Assembly (NCBI RefSeq): GCF_003944835.1
Contig: NZ_RWIV01000001.1
Span: 172,501 to 236,500 of the forward strand
Length of the DNA: 64,000 nucleotides
Direction: 5' to 3'
Origin: Bacillus sp. HMF5848
GTDB taxonomy: Bacteria > Bacillota > Bacilli > Bacillales > HMF5848
The notes beneath the pieces were generated by a model. It worked only from the letters and a program-made list of their open reading frames with translations, made no database searches and was not told the origin of the DNA. Shown one piece after another: positions 55,652 to 63,900 of this stretch. The translations under genes and the position numbers were made by a program. Positions within the stretch are counted from its first letter, which is position 1, and each line of letters opens with the position of its first letter.

Positions 55652-57193
55652 TTAATGGCGGAAAACACTATGTTCTAAAAAACTTTGTTTCAGTTCTTCA
55701 ACGAGTGGTAATGTTTGAACTACTACGACTTTAATATCTAATATTTTTAATATCGGTTGTAAATAGTGAGCGGTTGTTTCAGTCATCCATATTTCGCTCG
55801 GTATGGAGCGTAAAGCATCAATGGAGCCTAAAAACGACTCTTGCGCAAATGCCGTGATGTTTTCATGCTGCATTATTTGTGTATCCATAACAATGCCACT
55901 GTTATGTTCAATCATTACATATATCATCGGAAAATAGGGACGTTCATCAGGTTGATCCTGAACAGGCTCAATGAAGGGAAATAGTGCCATCTCAACAGCT
56001 TGAGTCATCTTCTTGTACTTTTTACGAGCTCCATATACGGCCAATTCATTTGTTACCGGTGGAGGAGCTTCTGTTTGACGATCCTCTACGCTTGGAATAG
56101 AGATAAAAGATTGCCTCCACTCATCGTCCTGCCAGATTCTTGCTGGTATCAAGCCGTTAGGGTAATGTGGAATAACGAGATTATCATTGATAACCGATTT
56201 TCCAATTAGAATAGCCTGCTCTAGAACTGTACAAAATACATCAATCTCATTATTATCAAGGGACCAAGGTAAGTATCTAGGGATAAAGCTTCTGAACTGC
56301 GGCCAAGCGTGCTTGCCTCTGAATGAAAAGTCACTTTCTTTAATAATTTGGTAGTCCTCTTCATCTAATTCATCTCGATTACAGAACGATAATAATAAAG
56401 ACCTTTGTTGTAATGAGTCTTCTTGTTGTCCAGAAATAATTTCCTGAAGGGACTGCCATCCTTCATCACCTACAAACGCAGCTAATCCAAAAACCTCTGA
56501 TGCACTTCCTAACACCGAACAATAAATATAAGTATTATCAACGGTCATTTGAATGGCAAAAATTTGATCATCATCAAGTAACTCCCAAAGCTTCAAGGTT
56601 TTAAATTCTTTCGCTAAATGTAAAAGATCGGACCATAGTGGTGTACCATGTTGCTTTGTTTGGAATTTACTGTTAATTGTTTGGAGTAAGTTTAGATCGT
56701 TTGACTTTTCAACTGACTTGTTAGAATCAGTATGAAACAATGCTCTGCTATTGTCTTGAGGGGCTATTCCAACTGCTTTAACACACATAGGATATTTCTC
56801 TTTATTATTTGATGGAAGTATGGCCTCAAGCATTATTTCGTGCGTCCAATCTTCACCAAAATCATAACGATAAAGAAGTTTGTCTCCTTCTTTTATGATC
56901 CAATCTTTTATTTCTTCGGTTTCTTCATCAAGCATTAAGTCCTCTTCATCTTCCCAATTGTAAAACAACTCGGAGTTAATATCATTCATTTCACCTATTA
57001 GGACACTGTCACTCTTTGGAAACATAACACCATTTGATTTGCGAACCTCAAACTCATGCAAGTGCATGTTCTTCCATTCAAAACAGCTTTGAATAATTTT
57101 ATGTAAGTCGTGAAATGAACAGTTTGTAGATAATACTCGGCGCCAGACTTTTGGTTTAAAATGCAGTAAAGTAATTTTTAGCTGGTAAATCAA
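55652..57193 (-). CDS. Plasmid pRiA4b ORF-3-like family protein
   Basis: A 513-residue soluble protein in two parts. The N-terminal part (about 1-165) has the pRiA4b ORF-3-like pattern: MIYQLKITLLHFKPKVWRRV, CSFHDLHKIIQSCFEWKNMHLHEF and LYRYDFGEDWTHEIMLE. The C-terminal part (about 330-505) matches the kind of DUF6930-like region found in similarly long Bacillus proteins, with PYFPMIYVMIEHNSGIVMDT and LRSIPSEIWMTE. The function of either part is unknown. Despite the name, nothing plasmid- or transposon-like is adjacent. Weak ribosome binding site (GAAAAGAGTG). Confidence 0.8.
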   Translation of the reverse strand: MIYQLKITLLHFKPKVWRRVLSTNCSFHDLHKIIQSCFEWKNMHLHEFEVRKSNGVMFPKSDSVLIGEMNDINSELFYNWEDEEDLMLDEETEEIKDWIIKEGDKLLYRYDFGEDWTHEIMLEAILPSNNKEKYPMCVKAVGIAPQDNSRALFHTDSNKSVEKSNDLNLLQTINSKFQTKQHGTPLWSDLLHLAKEFKTLKLWELLDDDQIFAIQMTVDNTYIYCSVLGSASEVFGLAAFVGDEGWQSLQEIISGQQEDSLQQRSLLLSFCNRDELDEEDYQIIKESDFSFRGKHAWPQFRSFIPRYLPWSLDNNEIDVFCTVLEQAILIGKSVINDNLVIPHYPNGLIPARIWQDDEWRQSFISIPSVEDRQTEAPPPVTNELAVYGARKKYKKMTQAVEMALFPFIEPVQDQPDERPYFPMIYVMIEHNSGIVMDTQIMQHENITAFAQESFLGSIDALRSIPSEIWMTETTAHYLQPILKILDIKVVVVQTLPLVEELKQSFLEHSVFRH

Positions 57194-57413
57194 TGATAAT
57201 TCACTCTTTTCAGCCGATAATTTTATATCTATACTGTAACTTTCTATATGGATGTTTTCAATAGCGGGTGTTAATTTTTACCTTATGAGTTAGGCCGTAG
57301 GGGATAGAAAGTAGGTGGTGAATAGCTCGATCACGTTAAGTGTGCTAACGCTTTTGTGGGATTCGTAATTCCCAATCAAGGCAGCTGTAGTTTTTACAAT
57401 AAAAAACCAATAT

Positions 57414-57444
57414 TAAAAAACCGTCCCCATTTTTCTAGGGACGG
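57414..57444 (-). terminator. Terminator of znuA
   Basis: CCGTCCC (57421-57427) pairs with GGGACGG (57438-57444); the minus-strand transcript continues into UUUUUU. Confidence 0.9.
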
Positions 57445-57452
57445 TACAGGAC

Positions 57453-58685
57453 TTAATTATTTCCAAAGGCTATTTTTAACGTTTCAATGTTTTTGTTCAT
57501 AAGACTAAAATAATCTTCTGCATTTTCTATATCTTTTTCAGTCAGTACAGATAAGTTGTGTAAATAAAGGGGCTCTGCTTGTATTTCGTTTCGTAAAAGC
57601 TCGGCAACCTTAGGTGTAACATTTTGTTCGAAAATAACATATTTAATGTTGTACTGCTTTGCTGTCTCGACAATTTTCTGTAATTCCTTTTGAGAAGGTT
57701 CATCAGTTGGTGATATACCACTTATAGCTATTTGTTCAATTCCGTAAGACTCCTCCCAATATCCAAAGGCGGCGTGGGAAACAACGATCTTGGTTTGTGA
57801 TGCCTCATGAACTAATTCGTGGAATTTTGAATCTAATTCATTTAAGTCTGCTACTAAAGCTTCATAATTCTGCTCAAATGTAGCTTGGTGTTCTGGCATT
57901 AATTCAACTAGTGCATTTTTTATGTTTTCTGCCATTTTTATTGAACGAATAGGATCAAGCCAAACGTGGGGATCAATATCACCATGGGCATGTTCATCTT
58001 CTGAGTGAGCTTCTTGTTCTGTGTGGGCATTCTCAGAATGTCCGTGCTCGTCTTCAGCATGAGCCTCTTCATCAGAATGTCCGTGCTCGTCTTCAGCATG
58101 AGCCTCTTCTTCAGAATGTCCGTGTTCGTCTTCAGCATGAGCCTCTTCTTCAGAGTGACCATGCTCGTCTTCAGCATGAGCCTCTTCTTCAGAATGTCCG
58201 TGCTCGTCTTCAGCATGAGCCTCTTCATCAGAGTGTCCATGCTCGTCTTCAGCATGTGCTTCTTCTTCATGATCATGATTATGCTCAACTAAAGAAAGGT
58301 CTACAGTAGCATCAATAATTTTTATGTCTTCATTTTTTAAAGCAGATGAAATCTTCTCTGCATAAGCTTCCATACCTGATCCGTTATAGATAAAAGCGTC
58401 AGCTTGCGCTATATCAACCATTGTTTTCGTAGTAGGTTCATATGTATGCGCATCTGCTCCTGGAGGTATAATGCTTGTGACATTCACATAAGCTCCACCA
58501 ATTTTTTCAGTAAAATCCTTTAAAGGATATAGAGTTGTATAAATAGCTAGCTTAGTAGTATTATCTGTATTATTTGTATCAATCTGTGTTTGTGTGGTGT
58601 TGTTTGTTTCGCTATTACAACCAGCCAAAAACAGACCAACTAGTAATATGAAACTTAGTGACAGCATTTTTGTTTTTGCGATCAT
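57453..58685 (-). CDS. znuA: Zinc ABC transporter substrate-binding lipoprotein with His/Glu repeat
   Basis: Captures Zn2+ for an importer. The 410-residue protein has a lipoprotein signal ending GLFLAGC (Cys about residue 23) and the cluster A-I fold: LYPLKDFTEKIGG, PPGADAHTYEPTTKT (first His ligand), then a His-rich insertion and DPHVWLDP (second ligand), VSHAAFGYW (third) and the C-terminal half. The insertion, which ZnuA/AdcA proteins have in shorter form, is here six tandem copies of a 13-residue unit. No permease or ATPase gene is adjacent. ATG 58685 follows AAGGGGGAT. Promoter with Zur box upstream. A manganese role is less likely given the His loop. Confidence 0.93.
   Translation of the reverse strand: MIAKTKMLSLSFILLVGLFLAGCNSETNNTTQTQIDTNNTDNTTKLAIYTTLYPLKDFTEKIGGAYVNVTSIIPPGADAHTYEPTTKTMVDIAQADAFIYNGSGMEAYAEKISSALKNEDIKIIDATVDLSLVEHNHDHEEEAHAEDEHGHSDEEAHAEDEHGHSEEEAHAEDEHGHSEEEAHAEDEHGHSEEEAHAEDEHGHSDEEAHAEDEHGHSENAHTEQEAHSEDEHAHGDIDPHVWLDPIRSIKMAENIKNALVELMPEHQATFEQNYEALVADLNELDSKFHELVHEASQTKIVVSHAAFGYWEESYGIEQIAISGISPTDEPSQKELQKIVETAKQYNIKYVIFEQNVTPKVAELLRNEIQAEPLYLHNLSVLTEKDIENAEDYFSLMNKNIETLKIAFGNN
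58035..58268 (-). repeat. 39-bp in-frame tandem repeat in znuA
   Basis: Six copies of a 39-bp unit encoding (E/D)EEAHAEDEHGHS, 234 bp in all, nearly identical at DNA level. Flanking degenerate copies (ENAHTEQEAHSEDEHAHG) extend it. Changes of whole units would keep the reading frame. Confidence 0.95.
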
Positions 58686-58713
58686 GGTTATCCCCCTTTT
58701 TGATTCAATAGTG

Positions 58714-58758
58714 ATTATATCGTAATGATTACGTTTTGTAAACAAGAACGATTACGAT
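58714..58758 (-). promoter_or_regulatory. znuA promoter with Zur box in the spacer
   Basis: On the minus strand, TTTACA (58737-58742) and TATAAT (58714-58719) are 17 bp apart. TCGTAATGATTACGT (58720-58734) fills the spacer and matches the 7-1-7 Zur box TCGTAATNATTACGA at all but the last base. A second half-matching copy (ACGATTACGA, 58748-58757) lies upstream of the -35. Zinc-loaded Zur would exclude RNA polymerase. Confidence 0.88.
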
Positions 58759-58898
58759 TTGATTATATGTCTGTTGTTCCTCTATGTATGCATCAAACTT
58801 TTTGAAGTCTTTTCAAGGCCAGACTTATTCCTTTCATAAGTTATACTCTCCTCATCATATAATTAGTATGACTGCTATTTGCGGGGGGAATAAACAAC

Positions 58899-60089
58899 AT
58901 GAAGGTTTTTGTACGTCAAGGTGATTCATACTGGTATTACAGTCAGCTTTTTAACATACCTTTACAGTTGATTATTGACTCTAATAGGACAATTCAACCG
59001 AATCAACTTAAAATAGGTCAGGCAATAAATATACCAGGATATGTAGCACAAGATTATATAGTGCAGGCAGGTGATTCATTCTGGGGAATAGCACAGCGGC
59101 GAAACATCCCTTTAGATGCTTTGTTGCTCGTAAATCCGAGCGTAGATCCGAGAAGGCTTACTGTAGGGCAGTTCATTAAGGCTCCTATAAGAATTACATG
59201 GCGACTCGTGAATGGAGCACAAGAGTATACGTATAGCGATATGATGCGTGATTTAGCTAGACTTCAATCGGTCTATCCATTTTTAAAGCAAGAGTCGATT
59301 GGTCAGTCTGTGTTAGGAAAGACTATTCCTGAAATAGTGATAGGAAGCGGTTCAAAACGTGTTCATTATAATGGATCGTTTCATGCGCATGAATGGATTA
59401 CAACCCCTGTTATTATGACATTTTTAAATGACTATGCCTTAGCATTAACAAACCAAGCACCGATAAGAGGGTTATTATTAAATCCTTTTTACACAAATGT
59501 TGAATTATCTATTGTTCCGATGGTTAATCCTGATGGGGTCAATTTAGTACTAAATGGTCCACCAGATTCAGCACCATGGAATCAACGTGTTATAGAGATT
59601 AATAATGGCTCAAGTAATTTTTCGGGATGGAAAGCTAATATTAGGGGGGTAGACTTAAACAATCAATATCCTGCAAAATGGGATATCGAGGCTGCTCGTA
59701 AGCCAGATAAACCAAGCCCAAGGGATTATCCAGGGGAGGCTCCACTAACTGAGCCTGAGTCTGTAGCTATGGCAGAGTTGACACGGAGAAGTAATTTTGA
59801 CCGTGCACTTGCTTTTCATACTCAGGGTGAGGTGATCTATTGGGGATTTGAAAATTTAGAGCCGCCAGCCGCTCAAACTCTCGTAAATGAATTTGCTAGA
59901 GTTAGTGGGTATATCCCCATTAAAACCGTAGATAGCTACGCAGGATATAAGGATTGGTTTATTCAAGATTTTCGTAAACCAGGATTTACAGTGGAGCTAG
60001 GGAGAGGAGTTAATCCGCTACCAATTAGCCAGTTTGGTGAGATTTATGAGGAAGCGCTTGGCATTTTTTTAGCAGGGTTGTATATGTAA
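58899..60089 (+). CDS. LysM-M14 zinc carboxypeptidase (gamma-D-glutamyl-meso-diaminopimelate peptidase type)
   Basis: A 396-residue protein with two N-terminal LysM domains (about 2-46, VRQGDSYWYYSQLFNIPLQ; about 52-96, VQAGDSFWGIAQRRNIPLD) and an M14 peptidase domain (about 110-396). The zinc motif H-x-x-E is His162-Ala-His-Glu165, the third ligand is in ALAFHTQGE, and the catalytic Glu in FTVELGRG. The arrangement equals endopeptidase I of Lysinibacillus sphaericus and B. subtilis YqgT-type enzymes, which cut the D-Glu-mDAP bond of peptidoglycan stem peptides. No signal peptide, suggesting spore-cortex or mother-cell action. GGGGGG precedes the ATG. Confidence 0.92.
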   Translation: MKVFVRQGDSYWYYSQLFNIPLQLIIDSNRTIQPNQLKIGQAINIPGYVAQDYIVQAGDSFWGIAQRRNIPLDALLLVNPSVDPRRLTVGQFIKAPIRITWRLVNGAQEYTYSDMMRDLARLQSVYPFLKQESIGQSVLGKTIPEIVIGSGSKRVHYNGSFHAHEWITTPVIMTFLNDYALALTNQAPIRGLLLNPFYTNVELSIVPMVNPDGVNLVLNGPPDSAPWNQRVIEINNGSSNFSGWKANIRGVDLNNQYPAKWDIEAARKPDKPSPRDYPGEAPLTEPESVAMAELTRRSNFDRALAFHTQGEVIYWGFENLEPPAAQTLVNEFARVSGYIPIKTVDSYAGYKDWFIQDFRKPGFTVELGRGVNPLPISQFGEIYEEALGIFLAGLYM

Positions 60090-60174
60090 AAAACTAAAAA
60101 CCAAACTTCATAGGACATGTCATATGCTAATCGAGCATATATATAAAGCATGTCCTAGTTGGAGTTGGTAAAGC

Positions 60175-60768
60175 ATGTCTTTATTACAAAAAGCAAACGC
60201 AATATTTTTAGGTAGCATATGTTTATCTATTGGTATAAATTTTTTCCTTGTCCCATTTGAACTTCTCGATGGTGGCATTATTGGAATAGGATTGATTTTC
60301 AATTACATACTCCATGTAAAAGCAGGATTAGCTATTATTTTATTAAGTATCCCTATTTTTATGTTAGCTTGGATATATAATCGAGCTTACTTTTATAATA
60401 GCTTACACGGTATGTTGGTATCATCATTTGCTATTGATGCCTTATATCCTTTTCACGACTTGTTTGTAACGATGATATCGTTATCACCACCCGTTAGCTC
60501 TATCGTGGGCGGCACGTTTGTGGGACTTGGGATTGGTATCATGCTTCGATATGAGACGAGTACAGGTGGTACAGATTTGTTAGCACAGTTTATTGCAGAT
60601 AAAACGTCAATCAATGTAGGTGTGGTAATTTTTATGATTGATGGATGTGTGGTAGCTCTTGGGGGGTTGCTGTTGTCAAAGGATACGTTTTTGCTGTCAA
60701 TAGTTACAATTATTTTTGTCGGCTTTGCTACAACAGTATGTACGTGGAAGCCAAGGGTTAGTCATTAA
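60175..60768 (+). CDS. YitT family membrane protein (short form)
   Basis: A 197-residue protein with five to six hydrophobic segments. GINFFLVPFELLDGGIIGIGLI (about residues 20-41; family YitT/DUF161 repeat) and GIMLRYETSTGGTDLLAQFI (second repeat, about 123-142) are diagnostic. Most YitT proteins are about 280 residues and end in a cytoplasmic DUF2179 domain; this one stops after the membrane part. Function is unknown. A terminator follows. Confidence 0.85.
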   Translation: MSLLQKANAIFLGSICLSIGINFFLVPFELLDGGIIGIGLIFNYILHVKAGLAIILLSIPIFMLAWIYNRAYFYNSLHGMLVSSFAIDALYPFHDLFVTMISLSPPVSSIVGGTFVGLGIGIMLRYETSTGGTDLLAQFIADKTSINVGVVIFMIDGCVVALGGLLLSKDTFLLSIVTIIFVGFATTVCTWKPRVSH

Positions 60769-60790
60769 AGAATTATTGTAATATTCATGT

Positions 60791-60824
60791 AACTGTTATC
60801 GGGTATAGATAGCAGTTATTTTTT
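60791..60824 (+). terminator. Terminator of the yitT-like gene
   Basis: AACTGTTATC (60791-60800) pairs with GATAGCAGTT (60808-60817, one wobble) and runs into ATTTTTTT. Confidence 0.87.
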
Positions 60825-60927
60825 TATTGAAAAACGACTTTAGAGAATTTTTAAAAAATGCATGGATTTTCCAAGTTTAAATATTATAATGGAACCGTAC
60901 ATACTTTTTTCAAAAGGAGATGGCAAT

Positions 60928-63030
60928 GTGGGTAGAGGATCTAACAAGTTAAAGGGTATTTTAGCAGTAGCTGTCTTAGGGACAAGCCTTTTCACTCCTG
61001 TAGCAAATGTATCGTATGCAGCAGCTGACGATTTTGAATTAACAGTGATGCACACAAACGATACACACGCTCATTTGGATAATGTGGCTCGTCGAATTAC
61101 AGCTATTAATCAAGTTCGAAGTGAGGTTGCTAACTCTATTTTACTTGATGCTGGGGATGTATTTTCAGGGACATTATTCTTTAACAAGTATGAAGGACAA
61201 GCAGACTTAGAATTTATGAACATGATAGGTTATGATGTGATGGTACCAGGGAACCATGAATTTGACAAAGGACCTGCTGTGCTTGCAGAATTTGTTAAAA
61301 ACGCAGACTTCCCTATTGTAAGTGCGAACATAGACTACAGCAACGAACAAGTACTAGCTGAATTAGTAGCTGAGGAAAAAATCACTCCTACAGTTGTATT
61401 AGATGTTAACGGTGAAAAAGTTGGTGTACTAGGTTTAACTACAGTAGAAACCGCGTTTTTGGCAAATCCAGGTGAAAATATTACCTTTAATGACGAAGTA
61501 GAGAGTGCTAAAGCTGCTGTACAAAGTCTTGAAGAGGAAGGCATAAATAAGATTATCGCCTTAACACACCTTGGTTATTCTAAGGACCTTAAAGTAGCTG
61601 AAATGGTAGAGGGCATAGATGTTATCGTTGGTGGACACACTCATACGAAGCTTGAGGAGCCTGTTGTAGTAGGTGCTGAGGATGGCGTGCCAACTATTAT
61701 TGTTCAGGCCAACGAGTACGGTAAATTTTTGGGTAAACTTAATGTTACCTTCAATGCAGATGGTGTTTTAACGGAATGGGCAGGCCAACTCATTAATGTA
61801 AATGCAAAAGATGAGGCTGGCAACTACATCATTGCTGATGATGAAACAGCAAAGGCATTGTACGAAGAAAAGAAAGCGCCTATCGAGGAGTTAAAAGCTG
61901 AAGTTGTTGGTTCTTCAAATGTCTTTTTAAATGGTGAACGGAGTTTTGTAAGACAAGGTGAAACAAACCTTGGTAACTTCATCGCTGATGGTATTTTAGC
62001 GGCTGCTCAAAAAGCATTGCCAGAGACAACCCTTGCAATCCAAAATGGTGGTGGTATTAGAGCTTCCATTGATGCAGGTGAGATTTCTTTAGGGGATGTA
62101 CTAACAACAATGCCTTTTGGGAATATGTTAGTGACGTTAGAGTTGACAGGTGCCGAAGTAATTGAAGCACTTGAAAACGGTGTAAGTAAAGTTGAAGAAA
62201 AACAAGGACGTTTCCCACATGTAGCTGGTATGAAATTTACATTTGATCCGACGCTACCTGCTGGAGAAAGAGTGCTTGAGGTTTTAGTTAAAACGGACGA
62301 AGGATTTGAACCTATCAACGTTGAGCAATCTTATACACTTGCTACAAATGCATATATAGCAGATGGTGGAGACGACTATCAAGTCTTTAAAAAAGCGAAG
62401 GATGAAGGGCGCATAACAGAGCTTTATCTACCAGACTATGAAGTGTTCAATGGCTACCTACAAGAGGTTGGTACAGTTGAAGCTGTGTTTGAAGGACGTA
62501 TTATGCAAAAAGTTCATGATGTAGCAAGCAAATCAACAGTTTATGAAGCTGTGAACGAAATCGTAGCACGAAGCATTATCACTCTAGACAATGGTCAATT
62601 CTATCCTACTCAAGCTGTTACTCGTGGCGAAGCAGCTCAGTGGCTTACAACAGCACTAAACTTACAAGTACCAGAGAAATTGACTGTGTTTAGTGATGTG
62701 GAAGAAACGCATGCAATGGCTGGTGCGATTGCAGCCGTAAAAGCAGCCGGTATCTTCAATGGTTATGATGACGGTACATTTGGTGCTGATGACACGCTTA
62801 CTAGAGAGCAGATGGCAACGGTATTAGTGCGTGCATTTGAGTTTGCAGCAACAGAAAAAGCTGTTCAAATTACTGACAAGGAAGCAATTTCTCCATCTCA
62901 TGTTGCCAATGTAGAAATTTTATTACAAAACGGCATTTCTACTGGTAAAGATGATGGGTCATTTGCGCCGCACGAAACGGTAACACGTAGTATGTTTGCT
63001 CTGTTTTTACAGCGTTCATTACACAACTAA
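60928..63030 (+). CDS. Secreted 5'-nucleotidase/metallophosphatase with SLH anchor
   Basis: A 700-residue surface enzyme. The signal peptide (about 1-32) ends near SYAA. The metallophosphatase domain (about 36-270) has MHTNDTHAH, LDAGDVFSG, PGNHEFDKG and GGHTHTKLEE; the 5'-nucleotidase C-terminal domain (about 310-500) has NGGGIRASI and GGDDYQVF. Three SLH repeats (about 515-700: FYPTQAVTRGEAAQWL, TFGADDTLTREQMATVL, SFAPHETVTRSMFALFL) bind pyruvylated secondary wall polymer. GTG at 60928 lies 8 nt after AAGGAG; upstream in-frame ATGs would put 22 extra polar residues before the signal. Releases phosphate and nucleosides from external nucleotides. Confidence 0.93.
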   Translation: MGRGSNKLKGILAVAVLGTSLFTPVANVSYAAADDFELTVMHTNDTHAHLDNVARRITAINQVRSEVANSILLDAGDVFSGTLFFNKYEGQADLEFMNMIGYDVMVPGNHEFDKGPAVLAEFVKNADFPIVSANIDYSNEQVLAELVAEEKITPTVVLDVNGEKVGVLGLTTVETAFLANPGENITFNDEVESAKAAVQSLEEEGINKIIALTHLGYSKDLKVAEMVEGIDVIVGGHTHTKLEEPVVVGAEDGVPTIIVQANEYGKFLGKLNVTFNADGVLTEWAGQLINVNAKDEAGNYIIADDETAKALYEEKKAPIEELKAEVVGSSNVFLNGERSFVRQGETNLGNFIADGILAAAQKALPETTLAIQNGGGIRASIDAGEISLGDVLTTMPFGNMLVTLELTGAEVIEALENGVSKVEEKQGRFPHVAGMKFTFDPTLPAGERVLEVLVKTDEGFEPINVEQSYTLATNAYIADGGDDYQVFKKAKDEGRITELYLPDYEVFNGYLQEVGTVEAVFEGRIMQKVHDVASKSTVYEAVNEIVARSIITLDNGQFYPTQAVTRGEAAQWLTTALNLQVPEKLTVFSDVEETHAMAGAIAAVKAAGIFNGYDDGTFGADDTLTREQMATVLVRAFEFAATEKAVQITDKEAISPSHVANVEILLQNGISTGKDDGSFAPHETVTRSMFALFLQRSLHN

Positions 63031-63041
63031 AATGACTGAAG

Positions 63042-63078
63042 AAACCCAGGATTCATGATGAAGCCTGGGTTTTTATTT
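63042..63078 (+). terminator. Terminator of the 5'-nucleotidase gene
   Basis: AAACCCAGG (63042-63050) pairs with CCTGGGTTT (63064-63072), then TTATTT. Confidence 0.88.
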
Positions 63079-63161
63079 CATATAGAATAATAAGTACGTT
63101 ATGTCCGATTCTTGCTGATATGAAAGGTAACTGAGCTTTTGTAGGATCATTGAATTATGAA

Positions 63162-63545
63162 TTAAAGTTCTTCATATTCTATTTTAAAGTTCCCCTTCGT
63201 TTTATTACCTTCGACGATTATATTGTAATAGCCTGGTTCAGCAATAGTAACTGAAGTAGTACCTCGATCGTTTTTTTGAAAAGATCTTTCCCAAACGATT
63301 TGACCATCACGTTGTTTTACTACAAGAGATAAATCTCCTTTTTCAACGACCAAATCATATGAAAGTTCAATGACAGTCCCTGCCTTCATATGGAATAGTT
63401 GTTGTCTTTTTCCGTTAAAGTAATGATATTTGTACTCCATTTCTTTTCCATTAGAATGACCGACACTACCTATTGTAACGTATGAGTCACTACAAGCTGA
63501 GGCAAGAATTAAAAAGCCGACAAAAATGAACCACAGTTTACGCAT
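63162..63545 (-). CDS. Hypothetical lipoprotein
   Basis: A 127-residue protein with a lipoprotein signal (MRKLWFIFVGFLILASAC, lipobox L-A-S-A-C about residues 14-18) and a beta-sandwich-like mature part with two halves around KAGTVIELSYDLVVEKGDLS and TTSVTIAEPGYYNIIVEGN. The latter resembles small domains that bind or shield the membrane, but no named family was recognised. It overlaps the zinc-ribbon gene upstream by 8 nt, so both are translated together. Confidence 0.8.
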   Translation of the reverse strand: MRKLWFIFVGFLILASACSDSYVTIGSVGHSNGKEMEYKYHYFNGKRQQLFHMKAGTVIELSYDLVVEKGDLSLVVKQRDGQIVWERSFQKNDRGTTSVTIAEPGYYNIIVEGNKTKGNFKIEYEEL

Positions 63546-63900
63546 GATTAGCCCCCCTTAATGAATTAGCGCAATGCGGACAATAACTCCAAGATTTTTG
63601 AACAACTTCTGCGCATGAAGAACAATGCTGCTTTCTATCGTCACCACAGTATGGACAAAACAAGTACTCAGGCTTAATGGATTGAGAGCAATTTGTACAA
63701 ATGCCTTTTTGCTTTAGTTGAGAACGTGCAAAGAAAAACAGCACTAATCCCATTAAATTAGGGACAAATATTGCGATAATGGTCCATAGCCATTTATTCA
63801 TTCCGTGGTTTTTGGCACTTTGATATACATAAATCCCAATGATCAACTGTACAACAAATAGGATAAGTAAAATAAAATATAATGGGTTAATATAGGTCAT
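63538..63900 (-). CDS. Membrane protein with C-terminal zinc ribbons
   Basis: A 120-residue protein. Two membrane helices (about residues 7-26 and 36-58, with the phospholipase D N-terminal-like NKWLWTIIAIFVPNLMGLV) are followed by two zinc-ribbon hairpins: CTNCSQSIKPEYLFCPYC (about 68-85) and CSSCAEVVQKSWSYCPHC (about 92-109). Proteins of this build are common in Bacilli, of unknown role. It precedes and overlaps the lipoprotein gene. GGAGGG lies upstream, inside the end of a possible further gene. Confidence 0.82.
   Translation of the reverse strand: MTYINPLYFILLILFVVQLIIGIYVYQSAKNHGMNKWLWTIIAIFVPNLMGLVLFFFARSQLKQKGICTNCSQSIKPEYLFCPYCGDDRKQHCSSCAEVVQKSWSYCPHCANSLRGANHA

Noticed and set aside
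55652-57193. Mobile element because of the pRiA4b plasmid ORF name
   Set aside because: The family is widespread on chromosomes; no transposase, repeat or composition shift flanks it.
58005-58292. Two repeat-rich open frames in other frames of znuA
   Set aside because: Shadows of the 39-bp repeat, whose length is a multiple of three and so stays open in several frames.
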